The notes: a model not told the origin generated them from the letters alone. A stretch of 64,000 nucleotides of DNA from Acidaminococcus hominis (GCF_021044795.1 NZ_JAJNOP010000011.1); one strand, 5' to 3'. Numbered from the stretch's first letter, positions 17,499 to 25,678 are shown. Made by a program: numbers and translations.

Positions 17499-18113
17499 AT
17501 GAACAAGAAGATATTGGCCTTGGCGGTGCTGGGCTGTACGCTTTTCAGCAGCCAGGCTTTGGCAAAAGACGCAGATTGGAACCTCCTGGGCGAAAACAAG
17601 TCCGGGGCTTACTATGTGGACGCAGCTTCCCTTAAACCGGTGGGCAAGGAAGCGGACCTGACCCAGGCTTCCACCAAGGCGGTATTTAAGGACAAGGCGT
17701 TTTTGCGCATTCTTAACGACCACTTTGCCAAAAAACTGAAGGAAAACGATACAGCGGCCGGTTGTGAGCTTATTGTAACACTGAATTCGGTCCAAAACAC
17801 CTATAAAATTGACCAGATCAAAGTGGTATCGGAAAAGGGCAAGACCTTGGAGTCCAGAAAGCTCCAGGAGGAGTTCTCTCCCATTCCGGCCAGGACCTTT
17901 GTGGCACAGCTGAACCAGGAAGTGAAGGCCTGGAAAATCCAAAAAAGCCACCCCTTGACTGTAGGGCGGGTAAAGCCCGGGGAAAAGGGCAAGCGGCTGA
18001 AGGTGAAGAAGGCTTCCAGTTCTCCTGCACTCCGGGTGGGCAAGGCAACCAAGCCTAAGGCTGCAAAAGCAAAGGTTGTACCCGTGAAGAAAACCCAGAA
18101 AGGAACCAACTAA
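17499..18113 (+). CDS. Secreted protein with surface-adhesin E-like domain
   Basis: The product has 204 residues. A clear signal peptide (KKILALAVLGCTLFSSQALA, cleavage before KDADW) is followed by a roughly 110-residue domain beginning DWNLLGENKSGAYYVDAASL. The pattern W-x-L-L-G...YYVD-x-x-S-L is the hallmark of the Haemophilus protein E (Adhesin_E) fold. The last 60 residues are strongly basic, with repeated Lys-Ala-Lys motifs. That tail could bind anionic envelope polymers or nucleic acid and is not part of the adhesin fold. The stop is 2 bases before the dUTPase start, so the genes are co-transcribed and translationally coupled, an odd functional pairing. Confidence 0.7.
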   Translation: MNKKILALAVLGCTLFSSQALAKDADWNLLGENKSGAYYVDAASLKPVGKEADLTQASTKAVFKDKAFLRILNDHFAKKLKENDTAAGCELIVTLNSVQNTYKIDQIKVVSEKGKTLESRKLQEEFSPIPARTFVAQLNQEVKAWKIQKSHPLTVGRVKPGEKGKRLKVKKASSSPALRVGKATKPKAAKAKVVPVKKTQKGTN

Positions 18114-18115
18114 CT

Positions 18116-18565
18116 ATGAAAATCAGAGGCTTTGAAAAAATTACTTCCTATCAAAATATGGATTTCCCCCTGCCCAGCAGACAAACCAGCCGCAGCGCCG
18201 GCTACGACATCTATCTGCCGGAAGAAGTCACCATTCCGGCCCATACCCAGAAGCTGGTGCCTACGGGAATCAAGGCGTATATGCAGGACAACGAATACCT
18301 GGGTATCCACATTCGCTCCAGCATGGCTGTAAAACGCCATTTGCGCCTGGTAAATAATGAAGGGATTGTAGATGCGGACTACTACAACAACCCGGACAAC
18401 GAGGGTCATATGCTGCTGGCACTGTACAATGACAGCGACGAGGACGTGACTCTGCAAAAGGGCGAACGGGTGGCCCAGGGGATTTTCTATCAATATCTGT
18501 TGGCTGACCAGGACGGCGCCACCCCCAAACAGGAGCGCAGCGGCGGCTTTGGCAGCACCAAATAA
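18116..18565 (+). CDS. dut: dUTP diphosphatase (trimeric dUTPase family)
   Basis: The product has 149 residues and the five dUTPase motifs are in order: SAGYDIYLP (motif 1), RSSMAVK (motif 2), a NNEGIVDADYY block (motif 3), GERVAQGIF (motif 4) and RSGGFGST (motif 5, the Gly-rich lid). It hydrolyses dUTP to dUMP and PPi, keeping uracil out of DNA and feeding dTMP synthesis. Two features are atypical. Motif 2 reads RSSMA instead of RSSxG. Motif 3 has an acidic/amide insertion (NNPDNEG) between the DY pair and the following strand, as in some phage and clostridial members. A dCTP deaminase/dUTPase-superfamily variant is therefore possible. The ribosome site lies in the end of the preceding gene. 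Confidence 0.85.
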   Translation: MKIRGFEKITSYQNMDFPLPSRQTSRSAGYDIYLPEEVTIPAHTQKLVPTGIKAYMQDNEYLGIHIRSSMAVKRHLRLVNNEGIVDADYYNNPDNEGHMLLALYNDSDEDVTLQKGERVAQGIFYQYLLADQDGATPKQERSGGFGSTK

Positions 18566-18578
18566 GGAGCGATGCGCA

Positions 18579-19019
18579 ATGAGCGACAATAAATGGAAGA
18601 AAATGGCGGATGCGGTGGATACCATCGGCGACTGGGCCGGCTACCATATTTATGAATGGTTCAAGCTGTTCCCGGAAGCCAGGGTAACAGCCCTGCGGGA
18701 ATATATGTACGTGAAGGCCCATCTGGTGCAAAGCTGCGCCAAAATGGTGGGCCAGACCTACAGCCTGGAAGAATGGAACGATTTTTACCTGACCCTGGGC
18801 AAACAGATGGAAGCTACCCCGGACTACAGCTACGGGGCCAATTATGAGGAAATGTGTGAGGCCCTCCACGCCTATGAAGGGCTGAGCCTGCCCCAGGTAC
18901 GCCAGGTCTTTGCCAAACGGGCAGGAATCGGGGCTACCGTATATTCCCAGCAATTTGTACCGGAATTAACAAATTTGTTCAGCCGGTGCATGGCAGATTT
19001 ACGAAAAAACATTAAATAA
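18579..19019 (+). CDS. Conserved-looking helical protein of unknown function
   Basis: The start is ATG 18579 with AAGGAG at 18564-18569; a longer frame from 18549 overlaps the dUTPase end and has no site. The product has 146 residues and no signal peptide or membrane segment. It is rich in Trp, Tyr and Met and is predicted mostly alpha-helical (for example WAGYHIYEWFKLFPEARVTA). It is third in the adhesin/dUTPase operon, 13 bases after dut. I do not recognise the family, and nothing in the sequence indicates an enzymatic motif. Confidence 0.75.
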   Translation: MSDNKWKKMADAVDTIGDWAGYHIYEWFKLFPEARVTALREYMYVKAHLVQSCAKMVGQTYSLEEWNDFYLTLGKQMEATPDYSYGANYEEMCEALHAYEGLSLPQVRQVFAKRAGIGATVYSQQFVPELTNLFSRCMADLRKNIK

Positions 19020-19050
19020 GGCAAAAAGTGACGAAATTTGCTCAAATCGG

Positions 19051-19079
19051 TTGACATTTCGGCGCAGAATGCCTATACT
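19051..19079 (+). promoter_or_regulatory. Promoter of the dap operon
   Basis: Consensus TTGACA (19051-19056), 17 bases, TATACT (19074-19079). Transcription would begin about 10 bases before the riboswitch aptamer. Confidence 0.85.
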
Positions 19080-19098
19080 AAAACCATAAAATTTACAA

Positions 19099-19253
19099 GT
19101 GATAGAGGCGCGGAAACGATCAGTAGTTTTCTGAGGGACACCAAAGAGGAAAATGAAAGGCCAACCGCCGAAGCAGGACCGTGGGTACATGGCCGTGCTG
19201 GGCTGCAGATCAAGAATCTGCAGACTGTCGCCTTAGGGTGGAGAGCTATCAAT
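19099..19253 (+). ncRNA. Lysine riboswitch (L-box) aptamer
   Basis: The leader carries the conserved L-box elements in order. These are the P1 5' strand with GATAGAGGCGCGG (from 19101), a GAGGAAAATGAAAGGCC segment, GCCGAAGC (about 19166), CTGGGCTGCAG, ACTGTCGCC (about 19223) and GGGTGGAGAGCTATC ending at 19250. GATAG (19101-19105) pairs with CTATC (19246-19250) to close P1. Lysine binding should stabilise P1 and favour the terminator at 19303-19338, switching off the downstream lysine/DAP genes. This matches the function of all four genes that follow. Confidence 0.93.
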
Positions 19254-19302
19254 GATGTGGAATGAACAAGAGCTTCCTGGCAAAAGGAACGCTTCTATTT
19301 CT

Positions 19303-19338
19303 ATAAGTCATTGGGCTCGCTCAATGACTTATTTTTTT
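19303..19338 (+). terminator. Riboswitch-controlled terminator
   Basis: ATAAGTCATTG (19303-19313) pairs exactly with CAATGACTTAT (19322-19332) over an 8-base loop, followed by a T-run. It lies between the lysine aptamer and dapB. Confidence 0.92.
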
Positions 19339-19361
19339 AGGACAAAAGGAGAGATGGCTTC

Positions 19362-20132
19362 ATGGTAAAAGTATTGGTAAACGGTGCATTGGGTAAGATG
19401 GGTCATACGGTTGTCCAAACGGTACTGAAACAAAGCGATATGGAACTGGTAGGCGCTGTAGATGTATTCGGGGAAGGCAAAACCGTGGAAGGCACGCCGG
19501 TGGATACCGATCTGGCAGCTGCCCTGGCCGCCCACAAACCTGATGTAGTGGTGGACTTCACCCGGCCGGATGTAGTTATGAATAGTCTTCGGACCATCTT
19601 GAACGCTAAAGTGAACGCTGTAGTGGGCACCACCGGTTTTACCAAGGAAAACTTGGACGAACTGGATGCCCTGGCCAAAAAGAATGATGTGGGCGTGCTG
19701 GTTTGCCCCAACTTTGCAATGGGCGCTGTGCTGATGATGAAAATCGCCACGGAAGTGGCCAAGTATTTCCCCCAAGTGGAAATCATCGAAATGCACCACG
19801 ACCAAAAACTGGATGCGCCTTCCGGTACCGCCGTACTGACGGCCCAGAAATTGGCAGAAGCCAGAGGCGGGTTTGTAGCCCAGGGCAATCCGGATGAAAC
19901 GGAAAAGCTGCCCCATGCCAGAGGTGCTGAATACGAAGGCATGAGAATCCACTCTGTTCGCCTGCCGGGCTTTGTGGCCAGCCAGGAAATCATCTTCGGC
20001 AGCATGGGCGAAACCCTGACGGTCCGCAACGATCCTGTCAGCCGGGAATGCTATATGCCGGGGGTTATGCTGGGCTGCCGTACCATGGTTAACAAAAAAG
20101 GTCTTGTCTACGGACTGGACGCCATTTTATAA
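19362..20132 (+). CDS. dapB: 4-hydroxy-tetrahydrodipicolinate reductase
   Basis: The product has 256 residues. The NAD(P)-binding motif GALGKMG lies at residues 5-11. VGTTGF, the catalytic-region EMHHDQKLDAPSGTA (catalytic His pair and Lys, substrate-binding SGTA) and a C-terminal NDPVSREC segment follow. It reduces 4-hydroxy-tetrahydrodipicolinate to tetrahydrodipicolinate with NAD(P)H in the diaminopimelate/lysine pathway. First gene of the riboswitch-controlled operon; AAAGGAGAG precedes the ATG. Confidence 0.95.
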   Translation: MVKVLVNGALGKMGHTVVQTVLKQSDMELVGAVDVFGEGKTVEGTPVDTDLAAALAAHKPDVVVDFTRPDVVMNSLRTILNAKVNAVVGTTGFTKENLDELDALAKKNDVGVLVCPNFAMGAVLMMKIATEVAKYFPQVEIIEMHHDQKLDAPSGTAVLTAQKLAEARGGFVAQGNPDETEKLPHARGAEYEGMRIHSVRLPGFVASQEIIFGSMGETLTVRNDPVSRECYMPGVMLGCRTMVNKKGLVYGLDAIL

Positions 20133-20177
20133 CATATCTAAAAACAATCGCTAGGGAAATAGAAAGGGGTACACATC

Positions 20178-21209
20178 ATGAAACAATACAATTTGGCAAT
20201 TTTGGGCGCTACGGGTGCCGTAGGTCAAGAATTTATCAATCTGCTGAACGAACGGGATTTCCCGTTTGCCAACCTGAAGCTGCTGGCTTCTGCCCGCTCT
20301 GCTGGCAAGGAACTGACCGTTCGGGGCAAAACCTATAAAGTGGAAGAAGCCAAGGCTGATTCCTTTAACGGCATTGACGTGGCTCTGTTTGCCGGCGGCT
20401 CCATCAGCAAGGAATTTGCTCCTATCGCTGTAAAAGCCGGCGCTGTGGTTATCGACAACTCCAGCACCTATCGGATGGACCCGGATGTGCCTCTGATTGT
20501 TCCGGAAGTAAACCCCCAGGACATCCAAAAACATCACGGCATCATTGCCAACCCCAACTGCTCCACCATTATCATGGTGATGGCCCTGAAACCCATCTAT
20601 GACCTGGCTCGGATCAAACGGATCATCGTTTCCACCTACCAGGCTGCTTCCGGCGCCGGCAAAGACGGCCTGGACGAACTGGAACGCCAGATTCAGGAAG
20701 CTGCTGCCGGCAAAGAAATGGAAGCACATATTTTCCCCAGCGCTGGCATGCCGAAACATTATCCTCTGGCCCTGAACCTGATTCCGCAAATCGACGTATT
20801 CCTGGATAACCTGTACACCAAGGAAGAAATGAAGATGGTCAACGAAACCAAGAAAATCTTCTCCGATCCGGAAATGCGGGTAACGGCTACTACCGTTCGG
20901 GTACCTGTGTACAGAAGCCACAGCGAATCCGTCAACGTGGAACTGGAACACGATGTGGACCTGGCTGAAATCCGCAAGGCTTTGGCCAATTTCCCCGGCG
21001 TTGTGCTGCAGGACGATCCTTCCCAGCAGGTATATCCTATGCCCCTCTACACTTCCGGCCTGAACGATGTGTATGTAGGCCGTCTGAGACGGGACGAATC
21101 CGCTGCCAATAGCTTCAACTTCTGGTGCGTAGGGGACCAGATTCGTAAGGGCGCTGCCCTGAACACCCTGCAAATTGCAGAGACCATGGTTAAAAACGGC
21201 TGGCTGTAA
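20178..21209 (+). CDS. asd: Aspartate-semialdehyde dehydrogenase
   Basis: The product has 343 residues. It has an N-terminal NADP-binding loop (GATGAVGQEF), the conserved VIDNSSTYRMD and VPEVNP blocks, and the catalytic Cys in ANPNCSTI. STYQAASGAG and a C-terminal NFWCVGDQIRKGAALN segment follow. It reduces aspartyl phosphate to aspartate semialdehyde, the branch-point for DAP/lysine and Thr/Met synthesis. It lies 45 bases after dapB in the same operon, with GAAAGGGG upstream of the ATG. Confidence 0.95.
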   Translation: MKQYNLAILGATGAVGQEFINLLNERDFPFANLKLLASARSAGKELTVRGKTYKVEEAKADSFNGIDVALFAGGSISKEFAPIAVKAGAVVIDNSSTYRMDPDVPLIVPEVNPQDIQKHHGIIANPNCSTIIMVMALKPIYDLARIKRIIVSTYQAASGAGKDGLDELERQIQEAAAGKEMEAHIFPSAGMPKHYPLALNLIPQIDVFLDNLYTKEEMKMVNETKKIFSDPEMRVTATTVRVPVYRSHSESVNVELEHDVDLAEIRKALANFPGVVLQDDPSQQVYPMPLYTSGLNDVYVGRLRRDESAANSFNFWCVGDQIRKGAALNTLQIAETMVKNGWL

Positions 21210-21230
21210 GCAAAGAGGAGTCTGAGAGAC

Positions 21231-22472
21231 ATGAAAATCATTGTACAAAAATTCGGAGGAACGTCCGTAGCATCTCCTCACACCCGTGAGCTGGTTGTGA
21301 ACAAAGTCAAGGAAGCTATCGGCAATGGCTATTCCCCTGTGGTAGTGGTATCTGCCATGGGCCGCAAGGGCGATCCCTTTGCCACCGATACGCTGATCAA
21401 TATGCTGAAATCCGTGAACCCCTCTCCGGAGGATCACGAAATGGATCTGCTCATGGCTTGTGGGGAAATCATTTCCTCCGCAGTCATGGCGGCTACCTTG
21501 CAGGAAGCGGGCCTGAAGTCCAAAGCCCTGACTGGCGGCCAGGCAGGCATGATTACCGATAACGAATACGGCAACGCCAAAATCCGTAAGGTGGAACCGG
21601 ATCACCTGCTGCAGCTGATTGAGCAGGGCATTATCCCGGTTATCTGCGGGTTCCAAGGGGTAACCGAAGACCATAAGAACATCACCACCCTGGGCCGGGG
21701 CGGCAGCGATACCTCTGCAGCCGCTTTCGGGGTAGCCCTGAAGGCTGACAAGGTGGAAATCTATACCGATGTGGACGGCGTTATGACCGCTGACCCCCGG
21801 GTAGTAAAAGATGCCAAGATTATCAAACAAATTTCCTACGATGAAATCCGGGAAATGGCCCACCAGGGCGCCAAGGTAATTCACCCCAGAGCGGTGGAAA
21901 TCGTCATGCGCTACGGGGTGCCCATGGTAGTCAAGAGCACGTTCTCTGATGCCCCGGGCACGCTGATTACCAAGGAAGAAGATAACAACCCGGATATGGA
22001 GCAGCAGGACGATGTAAAAGGCCAGCATGCTTCCGGCGTGGCCAGCAAAACCGGCCTGTCCTTCTTTCAGGTAGAACTGGAACCGGGTGCCACCCACAAC
22101 GGCAGTGAGCTGTTCGATACCCTGGCCCACAGAGGGGTCAGCATCGGCACCATGAGCCTCCAGCCCAGTTCCCTGATGTTTGCCACCTACAGTGCTGTAG
22201 CCAAAGATGCGGCTAAGGTGCTGGATGACCTGCATTTCAACTATACATTAACCGAAAATTGTGCTAAAGTAACGGTTGTCGGCGCTCACATGGGCGGGGT
22301 TCCCGGCATCATGGCCCGGTTCATCCTGGCCCTGACGGATGCAGGGATTCCCATTCTGCAAACCACTGATTCTGACAATCTCATTTCTGCCATTGTCAAG
22401 GACGACCAAGTGGATGCTGCTGTGAATGCGCTGCACAAGGCTTTTAAATCTCGGGAAGGTGAAGCGGAATGA
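21231..22472 (+). CDS. lysC: Aspartate kinase (lysine-sensitive type)
   Basis: The product has 413 residues. The kinase domain begins VQKFGGTSVA and carries GRGGSDTSAAAFG and the EIYTDVDGVMTADPR block. Two C-terminal ACT domains follow (about 270-400, for example THNGSELFDTLAHRGVSIG and TVVGAHMGGVPGIMARF). It phosphorylates L-aspartate, the first step of the pathway, and the ACT domains bind feedback amino acids. The length and architecture fit the Bacillus LysC/DapG group. It overlaps dapA by 4 bases (ATGA), so the two are translationally coupled. Confidence 0.94.
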   Translation: MKIIVQKFGGTSVASPHTRELVVNKVKEAIGNGYSPVVVVSAMGRKGDPFATDTLINMLKSVNPSPEDHEMDLLMACGEIISSAVMAATLQEAGLKSKALTGGQAGMITDNEYGNAKIRKVEPDHLLQLIEQGIIPVICGFQGVTEDHKNITTLGRGGSDTSAAAFGVALKADKVEIYTDVDGVMTADPRVVKDAKIIKQISYDEIREMAHQGAKVIHPRAVEIVMRYGVPMVVKSTFSDAPGTLITKEEDNNPDMEQQDDVKGQHASGVASKTGLSFFQVELEPGATHNGSELFDTLAHRGVSIGTMSLQPSSLMFATYSAVAKDAAKVLDDLHFNYTLTENCAKVTVVGAHMGGVPGIMARFILALTDAGIPILQTTDSDNLISAIVKDDQVDAAVNALHKAFKSREGEAE

Positions 22473-23368
22473 CTAGAACAAAACCCTACTTTGGTCGTTT
22501 GATGACGGCCATGGTAACCTTCTTTCACGAAGACGGCTCCCTGAATGCTGACGGCACAGCGGACTTTGCTGCCTGGCTGGTGGAACATGGCTCTGACGCA
22601 ATCCTGGTTTCTGGGACCAGCGGCGAAGCCCCTACCATGACCGTGGAAGAAAAGGAAGAACTGTTTACCAAAGTAATTGCCAAGATTAACCATAAAGCTC
22701 CGGTAATCGTAGGCACCGGCTCCAACAACACGGCTGATGTGCTGAAGATGAACGAACTGGCAGAAAAAGTAGGCGCCGATGGGGTGCTGGTGGTGGGACC
22801 GTACTACAACAAACCGTCCCAGGAAGGTTTTTACCAGCATTTTAAGACCATTGCAGAGCATACCAAACTGCCGATTATCATCTACAACGTGCCCGGCCGT
22901 ACCGGCACCAACATTCTGCCGGAGACCATCAACCGGTTGGCCCGGGAATGCTCCAACATTGTGGCAGTAAAGGAAGCTTCCGGCAATGTCAGCCAGGTGG
23001 CAGAACTGTACCGTATTGCTCCGGAAGATTTCTCCATCTACAGCGGTGATGACGGTTTAATCCTGCCGCTGATGAGCGTAGGGGCTGTGGGCCTCATCTC
23101 CGTACTCAGCAACGTAGGCGGAGAACTGCTCCAGGACCTGATGACCAGCTACGAAAAGGGCGAAGTACAAAAGGCCCGGGATTTGAATGCCAAGATGATT
23201 CCCCAGGCCAGATCCATGTTCCTGGTAAGCAACCCCATTCCCATCAAGGAAGCGGTTACCAAAATGACTCCCTTTAATGCCGGTCCGTACCGCCTGCCCC
23301 TGTGCCCGATGACGGACGCAGAACGGGCCAAGGTAACGGCTGCCTGGAAAGAAAGTGGCCTGCTGTAA
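22469..23368 (+). CDS. dapA: 4-hydroxy-tetrahydrodipicolinate synthase
   Basis: The product has 299 residues with a class I (Schiff-base) aldolase-type TIM barrel. Family signatures are ILVSGTSGEAPTM, GTGSNNT, the YNVPGRTG loop with the catalytic Tyr, and VAVKEASGN with the Schiff-base Lys. It condenses pyruvate with aspartate semialdehyde. Last gene of dapB-asd-lysC-dapA; a terminator hairpin follows. The N-acetylneuraminate lyase family shares the fold, but the operon context settles the role. Confidence 0.95.
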   Translation: MTRTKPYFGRLMTAMVTFFHEDGSLNADGTADFAAWLVEHGSDAILVSGTSGEAPTMTVEEKEELFTKVIAKINHKAPVIVGTGSNNTADVLKMNELAEKVGADGVLVVGPYYNKPSQEGFYQHFKTIAEHTKLPIIIYNVPGRTGTNILPETINRLARECSNIVAVKEASGNVSQVAELYRIAPEDFSIYSGDDGLILPLMSVGAVGLISVLSNVGGELLQDLMTSYEKGEVQKARDLNAKMIPQARSMFLVSNPIPIKEAVTKMTPFNAGPYRLPLCPMTDAERAKVTAAWKESGLL

Positions 23369-23424
23369 CAGCAAGGGCTGCACCACATAAGTTTGCGTTT
23401 GACCAAAACCACATGCAGTACCCG

Positions 23425-23456
23425 GACCTGCTGGGGGAAACCCTGGCAGGTCTTTT
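23425..23456 (+). terminator. Terminator of the dap operon
   Basis: GACCTGC (23425-23431) pairs with GCAGGTC (23446-23452), with further GGG/CCC pairing inside, followed by TTTT. Confidence 0.75.
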
Positions 23457-23563
23457 GGGCGTGCAAACCGTGTAATTGGACTCTTGACAAGCGGACATTT
23501 TTAGAGGAAAATGGTTACAGAAAAGATATCGGATGCATTGGCTAAAAGAGGAGACTAAAATTT

Positions 23564-23722
23564 ATGAAACATTTGTTACAGCTAGATTTTCGCAAAGCCT
23601 TGCTGATCGTGTTCTTCTTTGCCCTGTACCGGAGTTTTATCACCGGGTCGCTGATGACCATGGCCGCAGCAGGCCTGATGGGCATCGCCCTCCTGGTGGA
23701 GTTTGGCCGTTCCCGGACTTAG
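23564..23722 (+). CDS. Small hydrophobic peptide, 52 residues
   Basis: ATG 23564 is preceded by AAAAGAGGAGAC at a good distance, and a TTGACA lies at 23484-23489. The peptide starts MKHLLQLDFRKALLIVFFFA and continues with an Ala/Gly/Met-rich segment (LMTMAAAGLMGIALLVEFG). It gives one or two membrane helices separated by a short YRSFITGS turn. A strong terminator follows at 23764-23801, so this is an independent transcript. An alternative longer frame through the same bases in another phase has no ribosome site and runs through the terminator. Function unknown; it may be a small membrane modulator or a type I toxin-like peptide. Confidence 0.65.
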   Translation: MKHLLQLDFRKALLIVFFFALYRSFITGSLMTMAAAGLMGIALLVEFGRSRT

Positions 23723-23763
23723 CAAGGGTCCTGAACGGAAGTGTGGAAAAGGTTCGGATGCAG

Positions 23764-23801
23764 AAAAAAGCTTCAAGCAGCGTGCTGCCTGAAGCTTTTT
23801 T
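23764..23801 (+). terminator. Terminator of the small membrane peptide gene
   Basis: AAAAAAGCTTCA (23764-23775) pairs exactly with TGAAGCTTTTTT (23790-23801), with inner pairing GCAGC/GCTGC. Confidence 0.92.
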
Positions 23802-23876
23802 CGTGAATAGGGCCTGGCCGTACTTTATGGAGCAGGGAGGTCTTCCGCTCCCACGGTACCTTTTTCGGCTGCAAAC

Positions 23877-23885
23877 TGGTATAAT
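23877..23885 (+). promoter_or_regulatory. Extended -10 promoter of the PHP gene
   Basis: TGG-TATAAT, 28 bases before the start codon; no clear -35 box. Confidence 0.55.
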
Positions 23886-23913
23886 AGAGGCATAATCAAA
23901 GAGGAGAATTATT

Positions 23914-24747
23914 ATGCTAGCTGATTTGCATATTCATACAACGTTTTCAGACGGAATTTATACCCCCCAGGAGATTGTGGACCAGGCGGTGGAAACAGGA
24001 ATGCACACCATTGCCATTACGGACCATGACAATATCCAGGCGTTTGGGCCGGCTAATTCCTATATCCAGGAAAAAGGCTATACCTTGGAACTGCTCCGGG
24101 GAGTGGAGATAGATACCAATTATTATGGACGGGACGTCCATGTGCTGGGCTACCATTTTCGCCCGGACTATAAGCCTCTGCTTCAGGCCATGGCCTGGAA
24201 CCGGGTGGGGCGGATTGACCGGGTCAGCCGGATCATAGACAAAATCAACAGTCTGGGCTATCCCCTGACCCTGTCGGAGGTGCGGGACGAGGCTGCCGGC
24301 TCCAAGAGCCTGGGCCGGCCGCATATTGCCAGGGTGCTGGTCAAGAAAGGGCTGTTTCCCACGGTGGGCGCGGTGTTTGATGCGCTGATTGCCGAGGGAA
24401 AGCCGGCCTACTGCCGCCAGGTGAAAATGAGCCCCAAGGAAGCTGTACAGCTGATTCACGAAGCGGGGGGCATTGCAGTGCTGGCCCATCCGGCGGAAAT
24501 CAAGAATGTGAAGCTGGTGCTCCAGCTGCTTTCGGAAGTGCCCTTTGACGGGATGGAAGTCTGGCACCCTTCTACCCTGAAGGAACGGGTAAAGCACGAT
24601 TGGCTGTCCATTGCCAAGGAGCAGGGTCTTTTGCCCAGCGGCGGCAGCGATCTGCACGGGAATCCTGACCGGTTCCCCAATCGTTTGGGAGAATTCCCCA
24701 TTCAGTACGAAAATATTGCTGGCGTAATTAACGCCAAAAACCACTAA
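23914..24747 (+). CDS. PHP-domain phosphoesterase (RNase AM/TrpH-like)
   Basis: The product has 277 residues. It begins ADLHIHTTFSDGIYTP and carries the PHP-family metal-binding motifs: HIH near residue 6, ITDHDN near 36, a conserved GVEID, VHVLGYHF, RPHIARVLV, VLAHP and GGSDLHG. This subgroup (E. coli YciV/RNase AM relatives) contains metal-dependent 5'-3' oligonucleotide/RNA trimming enzymes and 3',5'-nucleotide phosphatases. The exact substrate here is inferred only from family. AAAGAGGAG precedes the ATG. It is probably co-transcribed with the P-loop/Asp23 gene 19 bases downstream. Confidence 0.85.
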   Translation: MLADLHIHTTFSDGIYTPQEIVDQAVETGMHTIAITDHDNIQAFGPANSYIQEKGYTLELLRGVEIDTNYYGRDVHVLGYHFRPDYKPLLQAMAWNRVGRIDRVSRIIDKINSLGYPLTLSEVRDEAAGSKSLGRPHIARVLVKKGLFPTVGAVFDALIAEGKPAYCRQVKMSPKEAVQLIHEAGGIAVLAHPAEIKNVKLVLQLLSEVPFDGMEVWHPSTLKERVKHDWLSIAKEQGLLPSGGSDLHGNPDRFPNRLGEFPIQYENIAGVINAKNH

Positions 24748-24766
24748 AATAAAGCGGGTGCGGCAA

Positions 24767-25678
24767 ATGAAAGTGATTGCGTTTGTAGGCCCCAGCGGTA
24801 CCGGGAAAAGCTACCGGGCCATCGGGGTAGCCCACGACCATGGCTGCAATGGCATCATCGATGATGGGCTGCTGATTGAAGGCACCAAGATTTTGGCAGG
24901 CAAGTCGGCCAAAACGGAACAGAATAAGGTACAGGCCGTGAAACGGGCCATCTTTATGGAAGATGACCACCGGGACGAGGTAAAACACGCCCTGACGGCC
25001 AGCGATATAGATACGCTGCTGGTTATCGGCACTTCGGACAAGATGGTGCGGACCATCTGCAAGCGTCTGGCTATTCCGGCACCGGCGGAGTACGTGTATA
25101 TCCAAGACATTGCCACAGGCCGGGAAATGAAAAAGGCCCGGGAAATGCGCCTGAAGGAGGGCAAGCACATTGTGCCTGTGCCCACCATTGAGCTCAAGCC
25201 CCATTTGTCCGGGGTACTGGTGGATTTGCCCCACCGATTGTTCAACCGGAACAAAAGCAATAAGCCCCATTTGGCAGAGAAGTCCATTGTGCGTCCGGCC
25301 TTCAGCTACTATGGGAAGATTTCCGTGTCGGACTATGTGGTCATCGACATTGTGAAGATTGTGGTAAAAAAGAACAGAGATGTGGACCGAATCACGTCTA
25401 TTAAGGTGCGCCGCCCTTCGGATACCAGCAAGGGCATGACCATCTATTTGGAACTGATTCTGTTCTTTGGTGCGCCGCTTTTTGAAGTGGTGAAAACCTT
25501 GCAGAATAAGATTAAGCTGAAAGTGGAGGGTATGACCTCCATGCCGGTAAAAAATATTGATGTTTCCGTGCGCAGCCTGACGGTGCGGCCGGAAGATAAC
25601 CCGGAAAATAGTGAAAAGCCTGCGGCGGAGGATGATCTGGAACCTGTTATTGAGGTGGAGACCGAGGCTGTGCCGTAA
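24767..25678 (+). CDS. P-loop NTPase fused to Asp23/Gls24-like domain
   Basis: The start is ATG 24767 (an earlier GTG at 24758 is also in frame). The product has 303 residues. The N-terminus is a P-loop domain with Walker A GPSGTGKS at 8-15, an IDDG strand and VIGTSDKMVRTICKRL. From about residue 185 a domain resembling the Asp23/Gls24 alkaline-shock family follows (YVVIDIVKIVVKKNRDVDRI, then IYLELILFFGAPLFEVVKTL). An acidic C-terminal tail (PAAEDDLEPVIEVETE) ends the protein. Asp23/Gls24 proteins support envelope stress tolerance and membrane anchoring, so the fusion suggests a nucleotide-switched envelope factor. Biochemical role unknown. It lies between a PHP nuclease-like gene and RNase HIII. 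Confidence 0.75.
   Translation: MKVIAFVGPSGTGKSYRAIGVAHDHGCNGIIDDGLLIEGTKILAGKSAKTEQNKVQAVKRAIFMEDDHRDEVKHALTASDIDTLLVIGTSDKMVRTICKRLAIPAPAEYVYIQDIATGREMKKAREMRLKEGKHIVPVPTIELKPHLSGVLVDLPHRLFNRNKSNKPHLAEKSIVRPAFSYYGKISVSDYVVIDIVKIVVKKNRDVDRITSIKVRRPSDTSKGMTIYLELILFFGAPLFEVVKTLQNKIKLKVEGMTSMPVKNIDVSVRSLTVRPEDNPENSEKPAAEDDLEPVIEVETEAVP

Noticed and set aside
19099..19253. T-box leader in front of dapB
   Set aside because: The GGGTGG-A-C-GCG T-box signature is absent, while L-box elements and P1 closure are present.
20151..22235. Long minus-strand open frame (694 codons) opposite asd and lysC
   Set aside because: Both plus-strand genes have complete family signatures and ribosome sites; the antisense frame is a codon-bias shadow.
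23533..23895. 120-codon plus-strand frame after dapA
   Set aside because: It runs through a perfect terminator hairpin and has no ribosome site; the 52-codon frame at 23564 in another phase is better supported.
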